Shown: piece by piece, positions 31,237 to 40,114 of the stretch
Layout: each line of letters starts with the position of its first letter
Position numbering within the stretch: position 1 is the stretch's first letter
Made by a program: the position numbers and the translations under genes
Notes under the pieces: generated by a model
Told to the model about the DNA's origin: nothing
The model's database searches: none
What the model saw: only the letters and a program-made list of their open reading frames with translations
From: Devosia sp.
Lineage (GTDB): Bacteria; Pseudomonadota; Alphaproteobacteria; Rhizobiales; Devosiaceae
Direction of reading: 5' to 3'
Length of the DNA: 47,467 bases
NCBI GenBank assembly: GCA_015234425.1
Contig: JADGNE010000016.1
Coordinates: 1-47,467, forward strand

Positions 31237-33405
31237 TTACATGAAGCTCATGGGGTCGATATCGACCTGTAACTTTATGTCCCCCTTGGGTTTTTCGCCG
31301 CTCGCCAGCCAGAAGCGTACATAGCCGGAAAGATCGAAATCCTTGCCCGCCTGCGCAAGCAGCCGAACCCGGTGCCTGCCCCTGATCATGGCAACGGGCG
31401 CATCGGCAGGGCCGAAGAGCCGCACTCCCTCCGCCATCGGTGCACACGACAGCAGTGTCCGGGCATAGGCCATGGCGGTCGGCTGCTCATTGGCCGAGAC
31501 GATGAGCGCAGCCAGCCGACCGAACGGCGGCATGCCCCCGGCTTCCCGGGCCAGCAGCTCCTGGGCGTAAAAGGCCTCACGATCCCCGGAAACCATGGCT
31601 TTCATCACCGGGTGATCGGGGTGATAGGTCTGGAGGAACGCCTTGCCATGCTGGCTGGCGCGCCCTGCCCGGCCGGCGACCTGCGTCAGGATCTGGAAGG
31701 TTTTTTCGGCCGCGCGCGGGTCGCCATGGGCAAGGCCGAGATCGGCGTCGAGTACCCCGACCACCGAGAGTTTTTCGAAATGGTGGCCCTTCGAAACCAG
31801 CTGGGTGCCGATGATGAGATCGAACTCGCCCCGCTCGACCTCGGCAAAGCGTTCGCGCAGCTGGGAATGGCTGCCCATGTCGGTGGAGAGCAGGACGCGG
31901 CGGGCATCGGGAAAACGCGCTGCGGCCTCTTCGGCGACCCGCTCGATGCCGGGACCGACGGCCACAAGAGTGTCCTCCTGCCCGCATTCCCTGCACACCT
32001 TGGGGACGCGGACTTCATGGCCGCAATGGTGGCACATGAGCACACCGCGAAACCTGTGTTCGACCATCCAGGCCGAGCAATCCGGGCATTTGTACTGATG
32101 GCCGCAGGCATTGCAGAGGGTGAGCGGGGCGTAGCCGCGACGGTTGAGGAACAACAGTGCCTGTTCGCCCCGGTCGAGCGCCCCAAAGACTTCCCGCGCC
32201 AGGCTCGGGGCGATCCACTGGCCTTTTTCCGGACCGTCGATGCGCATGTCGATGGCGGTGATGTCGGGCATGGCCGCCGCCGCGAACCGGCTTTCGAGCC
32301 GCACATGAGCATAGCGGCCGGTGTTGGCATTGTTGCGCGATTCGACCGAGGGCGTCGCCGAGGACAAGATCACCCGCGCATTGGCAAGATGCGCCCGGAC
32401 GATGGCCATGTCGCGGGCATGATAGGTAAAGCCCTCGGATTGCTTGTAGGCGCCATCGTGCTCCTCATCGAGGACGAGAAGGCCCAGCTCGCGGAACGGC
32501 AGGAAGAGGGCGGAGCGCGCCCCGACCAGCGCCCGCACCGTGCCATCCAGCACCCCGCGCCAGATTTTTGCCCGTTGCACCGGGGTCATGTCGGAATGCC
32601 ATTCGGCCGGACGGGTGCCAAACCGCTTGGTAAACCGGTCGATGAAGGTGTTGGTCAGCGCGATTTCGGGCAGGAGAATCAGTGCCTGCCGACCGGCGCG
32701 AAGCGTGTCGGCGACCGCTTCGAAGAAGACTTCGGTCTTGCCACCGCCGGTGACACCGTCGAGCAGCGCCACCCCGAAGCTATTGGCATCAATGGCTAAA
32801 ATCTGGTCGAGGGCCGCCTGCTGCTCTTCATTGAGCTTGGCCGGAAAGGCATCCGGATCTGGCGGCATGACCACTGGTGGCGGCGGCGTTTCGAGCTTCT
32901 CGAGCGCGCCGCATTTTTCGAGTCCATCGATGACCGAGGTGGAGACCCCACTCGCCCCCACTAGCGCGGCCTTGGGCCAGGCCATGTCATCAATGAGAGT
33001 ATCAAGCACCCGCAGGCGCGCCGGCGTCAGCTTGTCCGGCTCGAAGCCGGTGCGGCGATAGGCGATGACCGGACGGGGCGCATCGAGCGCTTCGGGGGAT
33101 CGTAGAACGCCGCGCAGTACCTGTCCGGGAGCGGCCAGCGTATAGCGCGCCACCCATTCGACAAGCTTCAGGAGCTCTTCGCTGAGCGGCGGCACGTCGT
33201 GGGAAAAGCTGATGTCCCGCAACCGGTTATGGCCGACCTGGTCCTTGGGAAGTCCCCAGACGACGCCGAGCGTGAGACGGGGACCGAGGGGGACCGAGAC
33301 GATGGAGCCGCGCTGGACTTCCATGTCCCTGGGCACGCGATAGGAATAGGGGCCCTCGACGGCGACCCCTACCAAAACCGCAACGATGTCCCCGGGACCA
33401 TACAT
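31237..33405 (-). CDS. priA: Primosomal replication protein N' (PriA helicase)
   Basis: 722 residues from the ATG at 33405 (MYGPGDIVAVLVGVAVEGPY). A TTG start at 33450 would add 15 residues. The N-terminal DNA-binding domain, helicase motor (Walker A GVTGGGKTEVF, DEEHDGAYKQSEG as motif II) and a zinc region of paired Cys (LCNACGHQYKCPDC ... CHHCGHEVRVPKVCRECG) are complete. It reloads DnaB at stalled forks. A strong AAGGAGG sequence lies 23 nt before the ATG, too far for a normal ribosome site. Divergent from xerC. Confidence 0.95.
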   Translation of the reverse strand: MYGPGDIVAVLVGVAVEGPYSYRVPRDMEVQRGSIVSVPLGPRLTLGVVWGLPKDQVGHNRLRDISFSHDVPPLSEELLKLVEWVARYTLAAPGQVLRGVLRSPEALDAPRPVIAYRRTGFEPDKLTPARLRVLDTLIDDMAWPKAALVGASGVSTSVIDGLEKCGALEKLETPPPPVVMPPDPDAFPAKLNEEQQAALDQILAIDANSFGVALLDGVTGGGKTEVFFEAVADTLRAGRQALILLPEIALTNTFIDRFTKRFGTRPAEWHSDMTPVQRAKIWRGVLDGTVRALVGARSALFLPFRELGLLVLDEEHDGAYKQSEGFTYHARDMAIVRAHLANARVILSSATPSVESRNNANTGRYAHVRLESRFAAAAMPDITAIDMRIDGPEKGQWIAPSLAREVFGALDRGEQALLFLNRRGYAPLTLCNACGHQYKCPDCSAWMVEHRFRGVLMCHHCGHEVRVPKVCRECGQEDTLVAVGPGIERVAEEAAARFPDARRVLLSTDMGSHSQLRERFAEVERGEFDLIIGTQLVSKGHHFEKLSVVGVLDADLGLAHGDPRAAEKTFQILTQVAGRAGRASQHGKAFLQTYHPDHPVMKAMVSGDREAFYAQELLAREAGGMPPFGRLAALIVSANEQPTAMAYARTLLSCAPMAEGVRLFGPADAPVAMIRGRHRVRLLAQAGKDFDLSGYVRFWLASGEKPKGDIKLQVDIDPMSFM

Positions 33406-33591
33406 GTTTGTGCGCGTTCCGTTCTCGTCCTCCTTAGATAGGATCGACAAGCGATTCGGCTAGGGCGGGCTTTGCCGCACTTATCCCCCTTATCCCCAGG
33501 AGGAGAAAAACCGGCCGTCGCGCCGTGCCGGCACGCTCTGCGCGCCTCGAGAATTTACCTTCTTTTGCATCGAGAGGGATAAGTTGCTGAT

Positions 33592-34521
33592 ATGACCGAC
33601 GCAGCCTTTGCCACTGATGCCTTCATTCAATCCCAGATCGCCGGCTGGATGCGCGAGCTCGGGTCGGTAAAGCGGCTCGCGCCCAAGACGCTTGAAGCCT
33701 ATGCGCGCGATCTCTCCCAGTTCATGAGTTTTCTGGCCGGCCATATGGGCGGGCCCATCACTCTGCAATCATTGAGAGAATTGCGCGGCGCCGATATTCG
33801 CGCCTTCATGGCGCAGCGGCGCGAGGAGAGCCTGGGGTCACGGTCCCTCGCCCGGGTCCTATCGGCGCTGAAGAGCTTTTTCGGCTTTCTCGAACGCGAA
33901 AATATTCTGGCGACCGAAGCGCTCAATGTCATCCGCACGCCAAAAGTGGGGCGGTCGCTGCCCAAGGCGCTGACCGTCATTGAAGCCAAGCAAGCCATTG
34001 CCGCGACAAAGGAATTGGAAGAGGAGCCGTGGGTCGCGGCGCGCGACATGGCGGTGATCTCGCTCTGCTATGGAGCGGGCCTGCGTATTTCCGAAGCGTT
34101 GGCGCTGACCAAGGAAGATCTCGAGGCCGAGGTGCTGCGGGTGACCGGCAAGGGGGGCAAGGTCCGCATGGTGCCGCTCATCGCCCCGGTGCGCCGCGCC
34201 ATCGACGAGTATCTGAAGCTAAGTCCTTATAAACTCTGGCCCGAGGACCCCCTGTTTCGCGGGGTAAAGGGCGGTGTGCTGTCGCCGCGCCTCATCCAGA
34301 AGCGGATGGAATTGCTCCGGTCCGCCCTCGGCCTGCCGCCGTCGGCGACGCCGCATGCGCTGCGCCATTCCTTTGCCACGCACCTCCTCGGCAAGGGCGG
34401 GGATTTGCGCTCGATCCAGGAATTGCTTGGCCACGCAAGCCTTTCGACCACCCAGATCTATACCGCGGTGGACACCGAGCGCCTGCTCGAGACCTATGCC
34501 AAGGCCCATCCACGGGGCTAG
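33592..34521 (+). CDS. xerC: Tyrosine recombinase XerC
   Basis: 309 residues. The N-terminal core-binding domain (IAGWMRELGSVKRLAPKTLE) is followed by a catalytic domain with Arg in GAGLRISEAL, Lys in VTGKGGKVR, His-x-x-Arg in HALRHSFATHLL, His in LGHASLSTTQIY and the Tyr of that segment. It resolves chromosome dimers at dif with XerD. I choose XerC over XerD because alphaproteobacterial xerC typically lies beside priA. The protein itself does not settle it. Confidence 0.9.
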   Translation: MTDAAFATDAFIQSQIAGWMRELGSVKRLAPKTLEAYARDLSQFMSFLAGHMGGPITLQSLRELRGADIRAFMAQRREESLGSRSLARVLSALKSFFGFLERENILATEALNVIRTPKVGRSLPKALTVIEAKQAIAATKELEEEPWVAARDMAVISLCYGAGLRISEALALTKEDLEAEVLRVTGKGGKVRMVPLIAPVRRAIDEYLKLSPYKLWPEDPLFRGVKGGVLSPRLIQKRMELLRSALGLPPSATPHALRHSFATHLLGKGGDLRSIQELLGHASLSTTQIYTAVDTERLLETYAKAHPRG

Positions 34522-34740
34522 AAAGGTGACGCATCCGGGGCGAATTGGTTAGCAGACTGTTAGCATCGAGCGCACCCCTATGCGAAAGGCGTACGGCATT
34601 AAGCCGGACCGCACTTGCCTCGCCAGAGCTTTCCCGATTGAGTTGATGTCGGACCAAAGGGCGAACCGGCCCACCGGTATTTTTATGCCTTGCGGCGGAC
34701 GAGCTTCCGCCCCGCCGCCTTCCTATAAGTTGACCGCCCC

Positions 34741-35685
34741 ATGTCTGCCTCCCCAACCACCACCCCTGCCCCATTCGACATGGTTGGCTATGGATATGCC
34801 CTCGCCGGGGCTGTGCTGTTCTCGACCAAGGGCATTTTCATCAAGCTGGCCTATGCCGAGGGCGCGAGCACCGAAATGGTGATGGCGCTGCGCATGCTGA
34901 TCGCGGTGCCGGTCTATCTGGTCATCCTGGTCGTGCTGCTGCGCGGCAATGACAAGATCAAAACCCTGCTGACGCCAAAGCGCATTCTCGGCTGCATGGC
35001 CGTCGGCACCATGGGCTATTATGTCTCGAGCTATCTCGACTTCGCCGGCCTCGCCTATGTCGACGCCCAATATGAGCGGCTGGTGCTGTTCACCTATCCG
35101 TTCTTCGTCTTCATCTTCGGCGTCTGGTTCTTCGGCGACCGGATGAACTGGCGGCTGATCCCGCCCATGCTCATCACCTATTCGGGGCTGCTGGTGATTT
35201 TTGGCTGGAGCCTGGCGGTAAAGCCCGATGGCCTCTTGGTCGGCACGCTGCTCGTGCTGGGTTCGGCCATCATCTTCGCGCTCTACCAGCATCTGGCGCG
35301 GCGCGAGATGCTGATCGTCGGCTCGGCACTGTTCACCTGCATCGGCATGCCGACCGCGGGATTCTTTGCCATCGGGCAGACCCTCACCATCTCGGGCATT
35401 AGCGGCTTTGCCGAACTCTCGCCCAGCATCTGGTTCTACGGGATCATGCTCGGCGTTTTCGGCACGGTTTTGCCCTCATTCCTGCTCAATGCCGGCATCG
35501 CCCGGATCGGGGCACGGGCGACCTCGTCCACCGCCTCCTTCGGCCCCATCGCCACGATTGCGCTGGCCGTCATCATCCTCGGCGAGGCTTTCACCATCTA
35601 CCATGCCATCGGCACGGCAATGGTTCTTCTGGGGTCGACGCTTTTTGCCGGAAGTGAAAAAAAGGCAGCCGCATCGGGCAAATAA
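34741..35685 (+). CDS. EamA/DMT-family permease
   Basis: 314 residues with about ten hydrophobic helices and two EamA-like halves (GYGYALAGAVLFSTKGIFIK at the start; LVGTLLVLGSAIIFALYQHL and FGPIATIALAVIILGEAF in the second half). Drug/metabolite superfamily members export or take up small metabolites. The substrate is unknown. It is not closely similar to the EamA pair at 40115-41874. The 219 bp before it hold small hairpins (for example GGCGG/CCGCC at 34692-34709) but no gene. Confidence 0.85.
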   Translation: MSASPTTTPAPFDMVGYGYALAGAVLFSTKGIFIKLAYAEGASTEMVMALRMLIAVPVYLVILVVLLRGNDKIKTLLTPKRILGCMAVGTMGYYVSSYLDFAGLAYVDAQYERLVLFTYPFFVFIFGVWFFGDRMNWRLIPPMLITYSGLLVIFGWSLAVKPDGLLVGTLLVLGSAIIFALYQHLARREMLIVGSALFTCIGMPTAGFFAIGQTLTISGISGFAELSPSIWFYGIMLGVFGTVLPSFLLNAGIARIGARATSSTASFGPIATIALAVIILGEAFTIYHAIGTAMVLLGSTLFAGSEKKAAASGK

Positions 35686-35761
35686 TTCTCCACGGGGGCG
35701 CCTCTGGCGGTCACAAAGCCGCTATAGTCTGCATCCACAACAGCAGGCTGGAGGACAGTCC

Positions 35762-37303
35762 ATGCGCTTTTCAAGCAGGGTCATTGCCGGGTCGCTGATC
35801 GGCATTTTATTGGCTTCGGCCGGAACAGTGCCGAGCGTTGCTCAGCCCAACTCGCCATCGGCCATCGATTTCGGTGACGACAGTTCGCCCTGGGCCAAGG
35901 ATGGCGAATGTGATGATCCGCGCTTCACCGGCGAGGGCGTCGCCGAAGCCGTCGTCGATGCCGATCTGATGAAGGACGCCACCGATTGCGAGGCAGCCTT
36001 TACAGCCGGCACAGCCGAACTCAAGACCGAGAGCGCACCCCCGGCGACCAAGCCCGGCACGCCGCCGCCTCCCGCGCCCACGCCCACGCCTGTCCCGCGC
36101 GCCGGGATCGATTTTGGCGATGATTCATCGCAATGGGCCAATGATGGTGAGTGCGACGACCCACGCTTTACCGGCACTGGCGCTGCGGCCGAGCTGGTCG
36201 ACGAAGACCGCATGAAGGACGCCACCGATTGCGAAGCCGCCTACGAGGCCGGCACGGTGACTTTTGATGAAGAGGTCGATGGCGATGACACGACCCAGCC
36301 GATGGGTCGCCCGAAAATCGACTTTGGCGACGACAGTTCTGAATGGGCCAATGACGGCGAATGCGATGATCCGCGCTTTTCCGGCGCTGGCGCTGCGGCC
36401 GAACTGGTCGATGAAGACCGCATGAAGGACGCCACCGATTGTGAGGCCGCCTACACTGCTGGCACGGTGACTTTCGATGACGGCGCCGATAGCGATGACA
36501 CGACCCAGCCGATGGGTCGCCCGGAAATCGACTTTGGCGACGACAGTTCCGAATGGGCCAATGACGGCGAATGCGACGATCCGCGCTTTACCGGCGCCGG
36601 CGCGGCTGCCGAGCTGGTCGACGAAGACCGCATGAAGGACGCCACCGACTGCCAGGCAGCCTATGAAGCCGGCACGGTGACCCTGAGCGAAGCCCCCGAG
36701 GGCAGCGCAGGGATGCTTGCTGCCGGAGAAATCGACTTCGGCGACGATACCTCGGAATGGGCCAAGGACGGAGAGTGCGATGATCCGCGCTTTACCGGCG
36801 CCGGCGTCGCCAGCGAAACCCTTGCCGGCGACATCAGGCGCGACGCCACCGATTGCCGCGCGGCAGTGGAGGCCGGCACCGCCACCTATGAGGGCGAAGC
36901 GGAAAACCTCGCCTTCGACTTCGGCTCGGACTTTTCCCAGTGGGCCAATGACGGCGAATGCGACGACCTGCGCTTTACCGGCGCCGGTGTCGACAAGAAG
37001 CTGCTGACCGAAGACCTGATGGGGGATGCGACCGACTGCAAGGCGCTGTTGGAAGAGGGCCGGATTTCGATCCGCACCATCTATACGCCCGAATATGCGG
37101 CCGGCGCGCCTTATGACAGCTCGGGCGTCGACTTTGGCGACAATACCTCGAGCTATGCCGATGACAATGAGTGCGATGACCCGCGCTTTGAAGGTCCGGG
37201 CACGGCCACCACGCTGCTCGACAGCGATCTGATGGCCGACGCCAATGACTGCAAGGCCGCATACGAGGCCGGCACCATCATGCTGATCGAAAACGCCAAC
37301 TGA
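35762..37303 (+). CDS. Exported acidic protein of seven Cys-containing tandem repeats
   Basis: 513 residues. A signal peptide (RVIAGSLIGILLASAGTVPS, cleaved near AQP) is followed by seven copies of a ~54-residue unit beginning IDFGDDSSxWAxDGECDDP and ending with DATDCxAAYEAGT. Each unit has two Cys (in GECDD and TDC) and clustered Asp, suggesting one disulfide and perhaps a Ca2+-like ion site per repeat. Units 2-4 recur every 210 bp (36188, 36398 and 36608 for the same segment) with near-identical DNA, including the linker DDTTQPMGRP, so they duplicated recently. Similar DGECDDPRF units occur in other alphaproteobacterial exported proteins, but I know of no assigned function. Confidence 0.8.
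   Translation: MRFSSRVIAGSLIGILLASAGTVPSVAQPNSPSAIDFGDDSSPWAKDGECDDPRFTGEGVAEAVVDADLMKDATDCEAAFTAGTAELKTESAPPATKPGTPPPPAPTPTPVPRAGIDFGDDSSQWANDGECDDPRFTGTGAAAELVDEDRMKDATDCEAAYEAGTVTFDEEVDGDDTTQPMGRPKIDFGDDSSEWANDGECDDPRFSGAGAAAELVDEDRMKDATDCEAAYTAGTVTFDDGADSDDTTQPMGRPEIDFGDDSSEWANDGECDDPRFTGAGAAAELVDEDRMKDATDCQAAYEAGTVTLSEAPEGSAGMLAAGEIDFGDDTSEWAKDGECDDPRFTGAGVASETLAGDIRRDATDCRAAVEAGTATYEGEAENLAFDFGSDFSQWANDGECDDLRFTGAGVDKKLLTEDLMGDATDCKALLEEGRISIRTIYTPEYAAGAPYDSSGVDFGDNTSSYADDNECDDPRFEGPGTATTLLDSDLMADANDCKAAYEAGTIMLIENAN
36099..36690 (+). repeat. Three near-identical 210-bp tandem repeats in the exported-protein gene
   Basis: Units 2, 3 and 4 of the repeat protein share long near-identical DNA segments at a fixed 210-bp (70-codon) period. 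The flanking units 1, 5, 6 and 7 match only at protein level. The array could change copy number by recombination or slippage. Confidence 0.8.
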
Positions 37304-37328
37304 GGATTTTTCCGATTTTTGGACGTTT

Positions 37329-37359
37329 GGCGGCGGGGTAAAAACTCCGCCGCTTTTTT
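37329..37359 (+). terminator. Terminator after the repeat-protein gene
   Basis: GCGGCGG (37330-37336) pairs with CCGCCGC (37347-37353), followed by six T. Confidence 0.85.
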
Positions 37360-37373
37360 GTGGGGCTCGAGTG

Positions 37374-37412
37374 CCCCCCTCCCCGACCTCCCCTCAAGGA
37401 GGAGGAGCGGCA
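37374..37412. repeat. G/C-skewed palindromic intergenic element
   Basis: A C-rich run (CCCCCCTCCCCGACCTCC) is followed by a small dyad CCTCC-N6-GGAGG-like arrangement and GGAGGAGC. Similar CTCCCC/GGGGAGG palindromes are widespread between genes in Hyphomicrobiales. Another candidate is at 38901-38937. Confidence 0.35.
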
Positions 37413-37427
37413 TCGCGTGTCAAAAAA

Positions 37428-38618
37428 TTATGCCGCCTGGCCTGCCACGTAGCCGGAGGCCCAGGCCCACTGGAAATTATAGCCGCCGAGCCAGCCGGTA
37501 ACGTCGACCGCCTCGCCGACGAAGAACAGGCCCGGCACGGTGCGGGCTTCCATGGTCTTGGCGTCGAGCCCGGTTGTATCCACGCCACCCAGCGTCACTT
37601 CAGCCGTCCGATAACCTTCCGAGCCGACGGGCTTGAGCGTCCACTTGTTGATGCCTTCGGCTGCCAGGGTCAGCTTCTTGTCGGAGAAATCGCCGATCAT
37701 GCCGGGCATGTCGATCGTTTCGCCGACCAGTTGGGCGAGGCGCTTGGGCAGGCGTTCACCCAGCACGGTCTGGATGTGCAGTCTGGGGCTGGACTGGCGC
37801 GCTGCCTTGAGGAAATCGAGCGCATCTTCGCCGGGCAGGAGATTGACGCCGATCGCATCGCCCTCGCGCCAGTAGGAGGAAATCTGCAAGATTGCCGGGC
37901 CGGACAGGCCGCGATGGGTAAACAGCAGCGCTTCGCGGAAATTGGTCTTCTTGTGGCTGACCACTGCCTCGGTCGATACGCCGGCCAGCGGCTTGAGCTT
38001 TTCCAGCGCGCCTTCCTCAAAGGTGAGCGGTACCAGCGCCGGGCGCGTGTCGGTCACTTCGAGGCCGAACTGGCGGGCAAGCGTATAGGCAAAGCCGGTG
38101 GCGCCCATCTTGGGGATGGATTTGCCGCCCGTGGCCACGACGACGCTTTCCGTGGTGACAAAGCCATCACCGACGAGAATCTTGAAACCTTCGGGGATCT
38201 TTTCGACCGAACCGATGGTGCGCCCGGTCCAGATCGCCGCTCCGGCGGCGCGCAGGCCCTCGATCAGCATATTGACGATCTGGGTGGCCGAGCCATCGCA
38301 GAACAACTGCCCGAGCGTCTTTTCATGGTAGGAAATGCCGCGGCGCTTGACCCGCTCGATGAACATTTCAGGTGTGAACCGCGACAGCGCCGACAGCGCA
38401 AAGCGCGGGTTCTGCGACAGGAAGCGCTCGCGCCCCAAGACATGGGTGGCGTTCACATTGGTGAAATTGCAGCGCCCACCGCCCGAAATACGGATCTTTT
38501 CGCCGGGATCTCGGGCATGATCAACGACGAGAACCCGCCGTCCGCGCTGCCCGGCCTCGATGCCTGCCATCAAGCCGGCCGCACCGGCCCCCAGAATTAC
38601 TACGTCAAAATCGGTCAT
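37428..38618 (-). CDS. NAD(P)/FAD-dependent oxidoreductase, BaiN/HI0933 family
   Basis: 396 residues from the ATG at 38618, which has AGGA 7 nt upstream. FAD-binding start MTDFDVVILGAGAAGLMAGI, then GEKIRISGGGRCNFTN, the HI0933-family signature, and a C-terminal PGLFFVGEAVDVTGWLGGYN. The family is a flavoprotein group of unclear physiological role. Relatives include YhiN and BaiN; specific activity cannot be assigned. It is alone on the minus strand. Confidence 0.88.
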   Translation of the reverse strand: MTDFDVVILGAGAAGLMAGIEAGQRGRRVLVVDHARDPGEKIRISGGGRCNFTNVNATHVLGRERFLSQNPRFALSALSRFTPEMFIERVKRRGISYHEKTLGQLFCDGSATQIVNMLIEGLRAAGAAIWTGRTIGSVEKIPEGFKILVGDGFVTTESVVVATGGKSIPKMGATGFAYTLARQFGLEVTDTRPALVPLTFEEGALEKLKPLAGVSTEAVVSHKKTNFREALLFTHRGLSGPAILQISSYWREGDAIGVNLLPGEDALDFLKAARQSSPRLHIQTVLGERLPKRLAQLVGETIDMPGMIGDFSDKKLTLAAEGINKWTLKPVGSEGYRTAEVTLGGVDTTGLDAKTMEARTVPGLFFVGEAVDVTGWLGGYNFQWAWASGYVAGQAA

Positions 38619-38746
38619 TTTCGGTCCTGGAGGCATTCTCTTTGGCTTTCCCTATCCCCCTCGGGCATGGGGCGACAAGAGGCAGGGTCGAAATGAGCCT
38701 GTCATAGCGCAAAAGTGTCGCTACCCGGCCCGGCATTGCAAATCAT

Positions 38747-38774
38747 TTGACTCTTTCCTATTTCAGAGTATGAA
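38747..38774 (+). promoter_or_regulatory. Candidate promoter of the asd leader
   Basis: TTGACT (38747-38752), 16 nt, TATGAA (38769-38774). The start would be near 38781, giving a ~225-nt leader before asd that includes a short ORF and hairpins. Confidence 0.5.
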
Positions 38775-38804
38775 AAGTCCTGCTTTCCAATAGGGAAATT
38801 AGTC

Positions 38805-38900
38805 ATGGGCTGCGCCAGCCGCATCGCGACACCGACAATAACCGGCCTTTTTGCCGGCGGTGGCGTCGTCATGACAAAAACCAGCACAAAAACCGCCTGA
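38805..38900 (+). CDS. Candidate Thr-rich leader peptide upstream of asd
   Basis: A 31-codon ORF with AGGGA 8 nt before its ATG, lying 30 nt after the candidate promoter's -10 box. It contains seven Thr codons in two clusters: ATPTIT and, at the end, MTKTSTKTA. Four of the seven are ACA, an uncommon codon in this GC-rich sequence. Asd makes aspartate semialdehyde, the branch point to threonine, methionine and lysine, so threonine-responsive leader translation would make sense. A 15-bp hairpin begins at the base after the stop codon. No T-run terminator is visible, so classical attenuation is not shown. It may also be a chance ORF. Confidence 0.4.
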   Translation: MGCASRIATPTITGLFAGGGVVMTKTSTKTA

Positions 38901-38937
38901 CGCTTTTCCCCGGGTCGTCTCCCGACGGGGAGAGGCG
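38901..38937 (+). promoter_or_regulatory. Long hairpin directly after the leader ORF stop
   Basis: Arms 38901-38911 and 38927-38937 pair throughout (with two G-U), continued by GTCG/CGAC after a 2-nt GG bulge, loop TCTCC. A second hairpin CGCATCGCC/GGCGATGCG lies at 38951-38969. A small GGAAC/GTTCC hairpin (38988-39001) encloses the asd Shine-Dalgarno GGAG. This set could regulate asd, or the first could be a dispersed palindrome. Confidence 0.5.
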
Positions 38938-39005
38938 CCAAACCAGCAACCGCATCGCCAGGCGATGCGCGGGGGCGGAAATGGTCAGGAACCGGAGTTC
39001 CAAGA

Positions 39006-40040
39006 ATGGGTTATCGCGTCGCTGTCGTTGGGGCCACAGGCAATGTGGGCCGCGAAGTTCTCAATATTCTCGCCGAGCGTAATTTTCCGGCTGATGAAGT
39101 GTTTGCCCTCGCCTCGTCCAAGTCGATCGGCCGGGAGATTTCCTTTGGCGACAAGATCCTCAAGGCCAAGGACCTGCAGCACTTCGACTTCTCCAATGTC
39201 GACTTTGCCATCATGTCGGCTGGTGGTTCCATCTCCAAGGAATGGGCGCCCAAGATCGCGGCGGCCGGCGCCATCGTCATCGATAACTCCTCGTTCTGGC
39301 GCTATCACTCGGACGTGCCGCTGGTCGTGCCGGAAGTAAACGGCAACATTCTCGAGCGCTGGCTGGCCGATGCCAACCGCACCGGCATCATTGCCAATCC
39401 CAATTGCTCGACCGCCCAGCTGGTCGTGGCGCTGAAGCCGCTCCATGATGCGGCCATTATCAAGCGCGTCGTCGTTTCGACCTATCAGTCGGTGTCGGGC
39501 GCCGGCAAGGAAGGCGTCGACGAACTGTGGAACCAGACCAAGGGCATTTTCGTCAACGACAGCCCGACCCCCGGCAAGTTCCCCAAGCAGATCGCCTTCA
39601 ACGTCATCCCGCACATCGATGTGTTCATGGAAGACGGCTACACCAAGGAAGAGTGGAAGGTTCTGGCCGAGACCAAGAAGATCCTCGATCCCAAGATCAA
39701 GGTCACCTGCACCGCCGTGCGCGTGCCGGTGTTTGTCGGTCACTCCGAGGCGGTCAATATCGAATTCGTCAATCCGATCTCTGCCGATGAGGCCCGTGAT
39801 ATCCTGCGCGACGCGCCGGGCATTGCAGTGGTCGACAAGCGCGAACCCGGTGGCTATGCGACCCCGGTCGAGGCCGTGGGCGACTATGAGACCTATGTCA
39901 GCCGTATCCGCGAAGACGTGACCGTCGAAAATGGCCTGGCCATGTGGGTGGTCTCGGATAATCTGCGCAAGGGCGCGGCGCTCAACACGATCCAGATCGC
40001 GGAAACGCTGATCGAAAAGGGTTACAAGCCCCGCGCATAA
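39006..40040 (+). CDS. asd: Aspartate-semialdehyde dehydrogenase
   Basis: 344 residues. It reduces aspartyl phosphate to aspartate semialdehyde for Thr, Met, Lys and diaminopimelate. NADP-binding start YRVAVVGATGNVGREVLNIL, catalytic Cys in ANPNCSTAQLVVAL, and SYQxVSGAGxxG-like TYQSVSGAGKEGVDEL, with the acid-base His in CTAVRVPVFVGHSEAVNIEF. Length is normal. The ribosome site GGAG lies in a small hairpin loop. It ends at a strong terminator. Confidence 0.97.
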   Translation: MGYRVAVVGATGNVGREVLNILAERNFPADEVFALASSKSIGREISFGDKILKAKDLQHFDFSNVDFAIMSAGGSISKEWAPKIAAAGAIVIDNSSFWRYHSDVPLVVPEVNGNILERWLADANRTGIIANPNCSTAQLVVALKPLHDAAIIKRVVVSTYQSVSGAGKEGVDELWNQTKGIFVNDSPTPGKFPKQIAFNVIPHIDVFMEDGYTKEEWKVLAETKKILDPKIKVTCTAVRVPVFVGHSEAVNIEFVNPISADEARDILRDAPGIAVVDKREPGGYATPVEAVGDYETYVSRIREDVTVENGLAMWVVSDNLRKGAALNTIQIAETLIEKGYKPRA

Positions 40041-40054
40041 GCGCTAAAGCATTG

Positions 40055-40085
40055 AACTCCGGGGGCCTCCTCCGGAGTTTTTTTC
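40055..40085 (+). terminator. Terminator after asd
   Basis: AACTCCGG (40055-40062) pairs with CCGGAGTT (40072-40079) and is followed by a T-run to 40084. Confidence 0.9.
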
Positions 40086-40114
40086 TGTTCGTCCTCCCCC
40101 CTGAGTTCTTTCCC

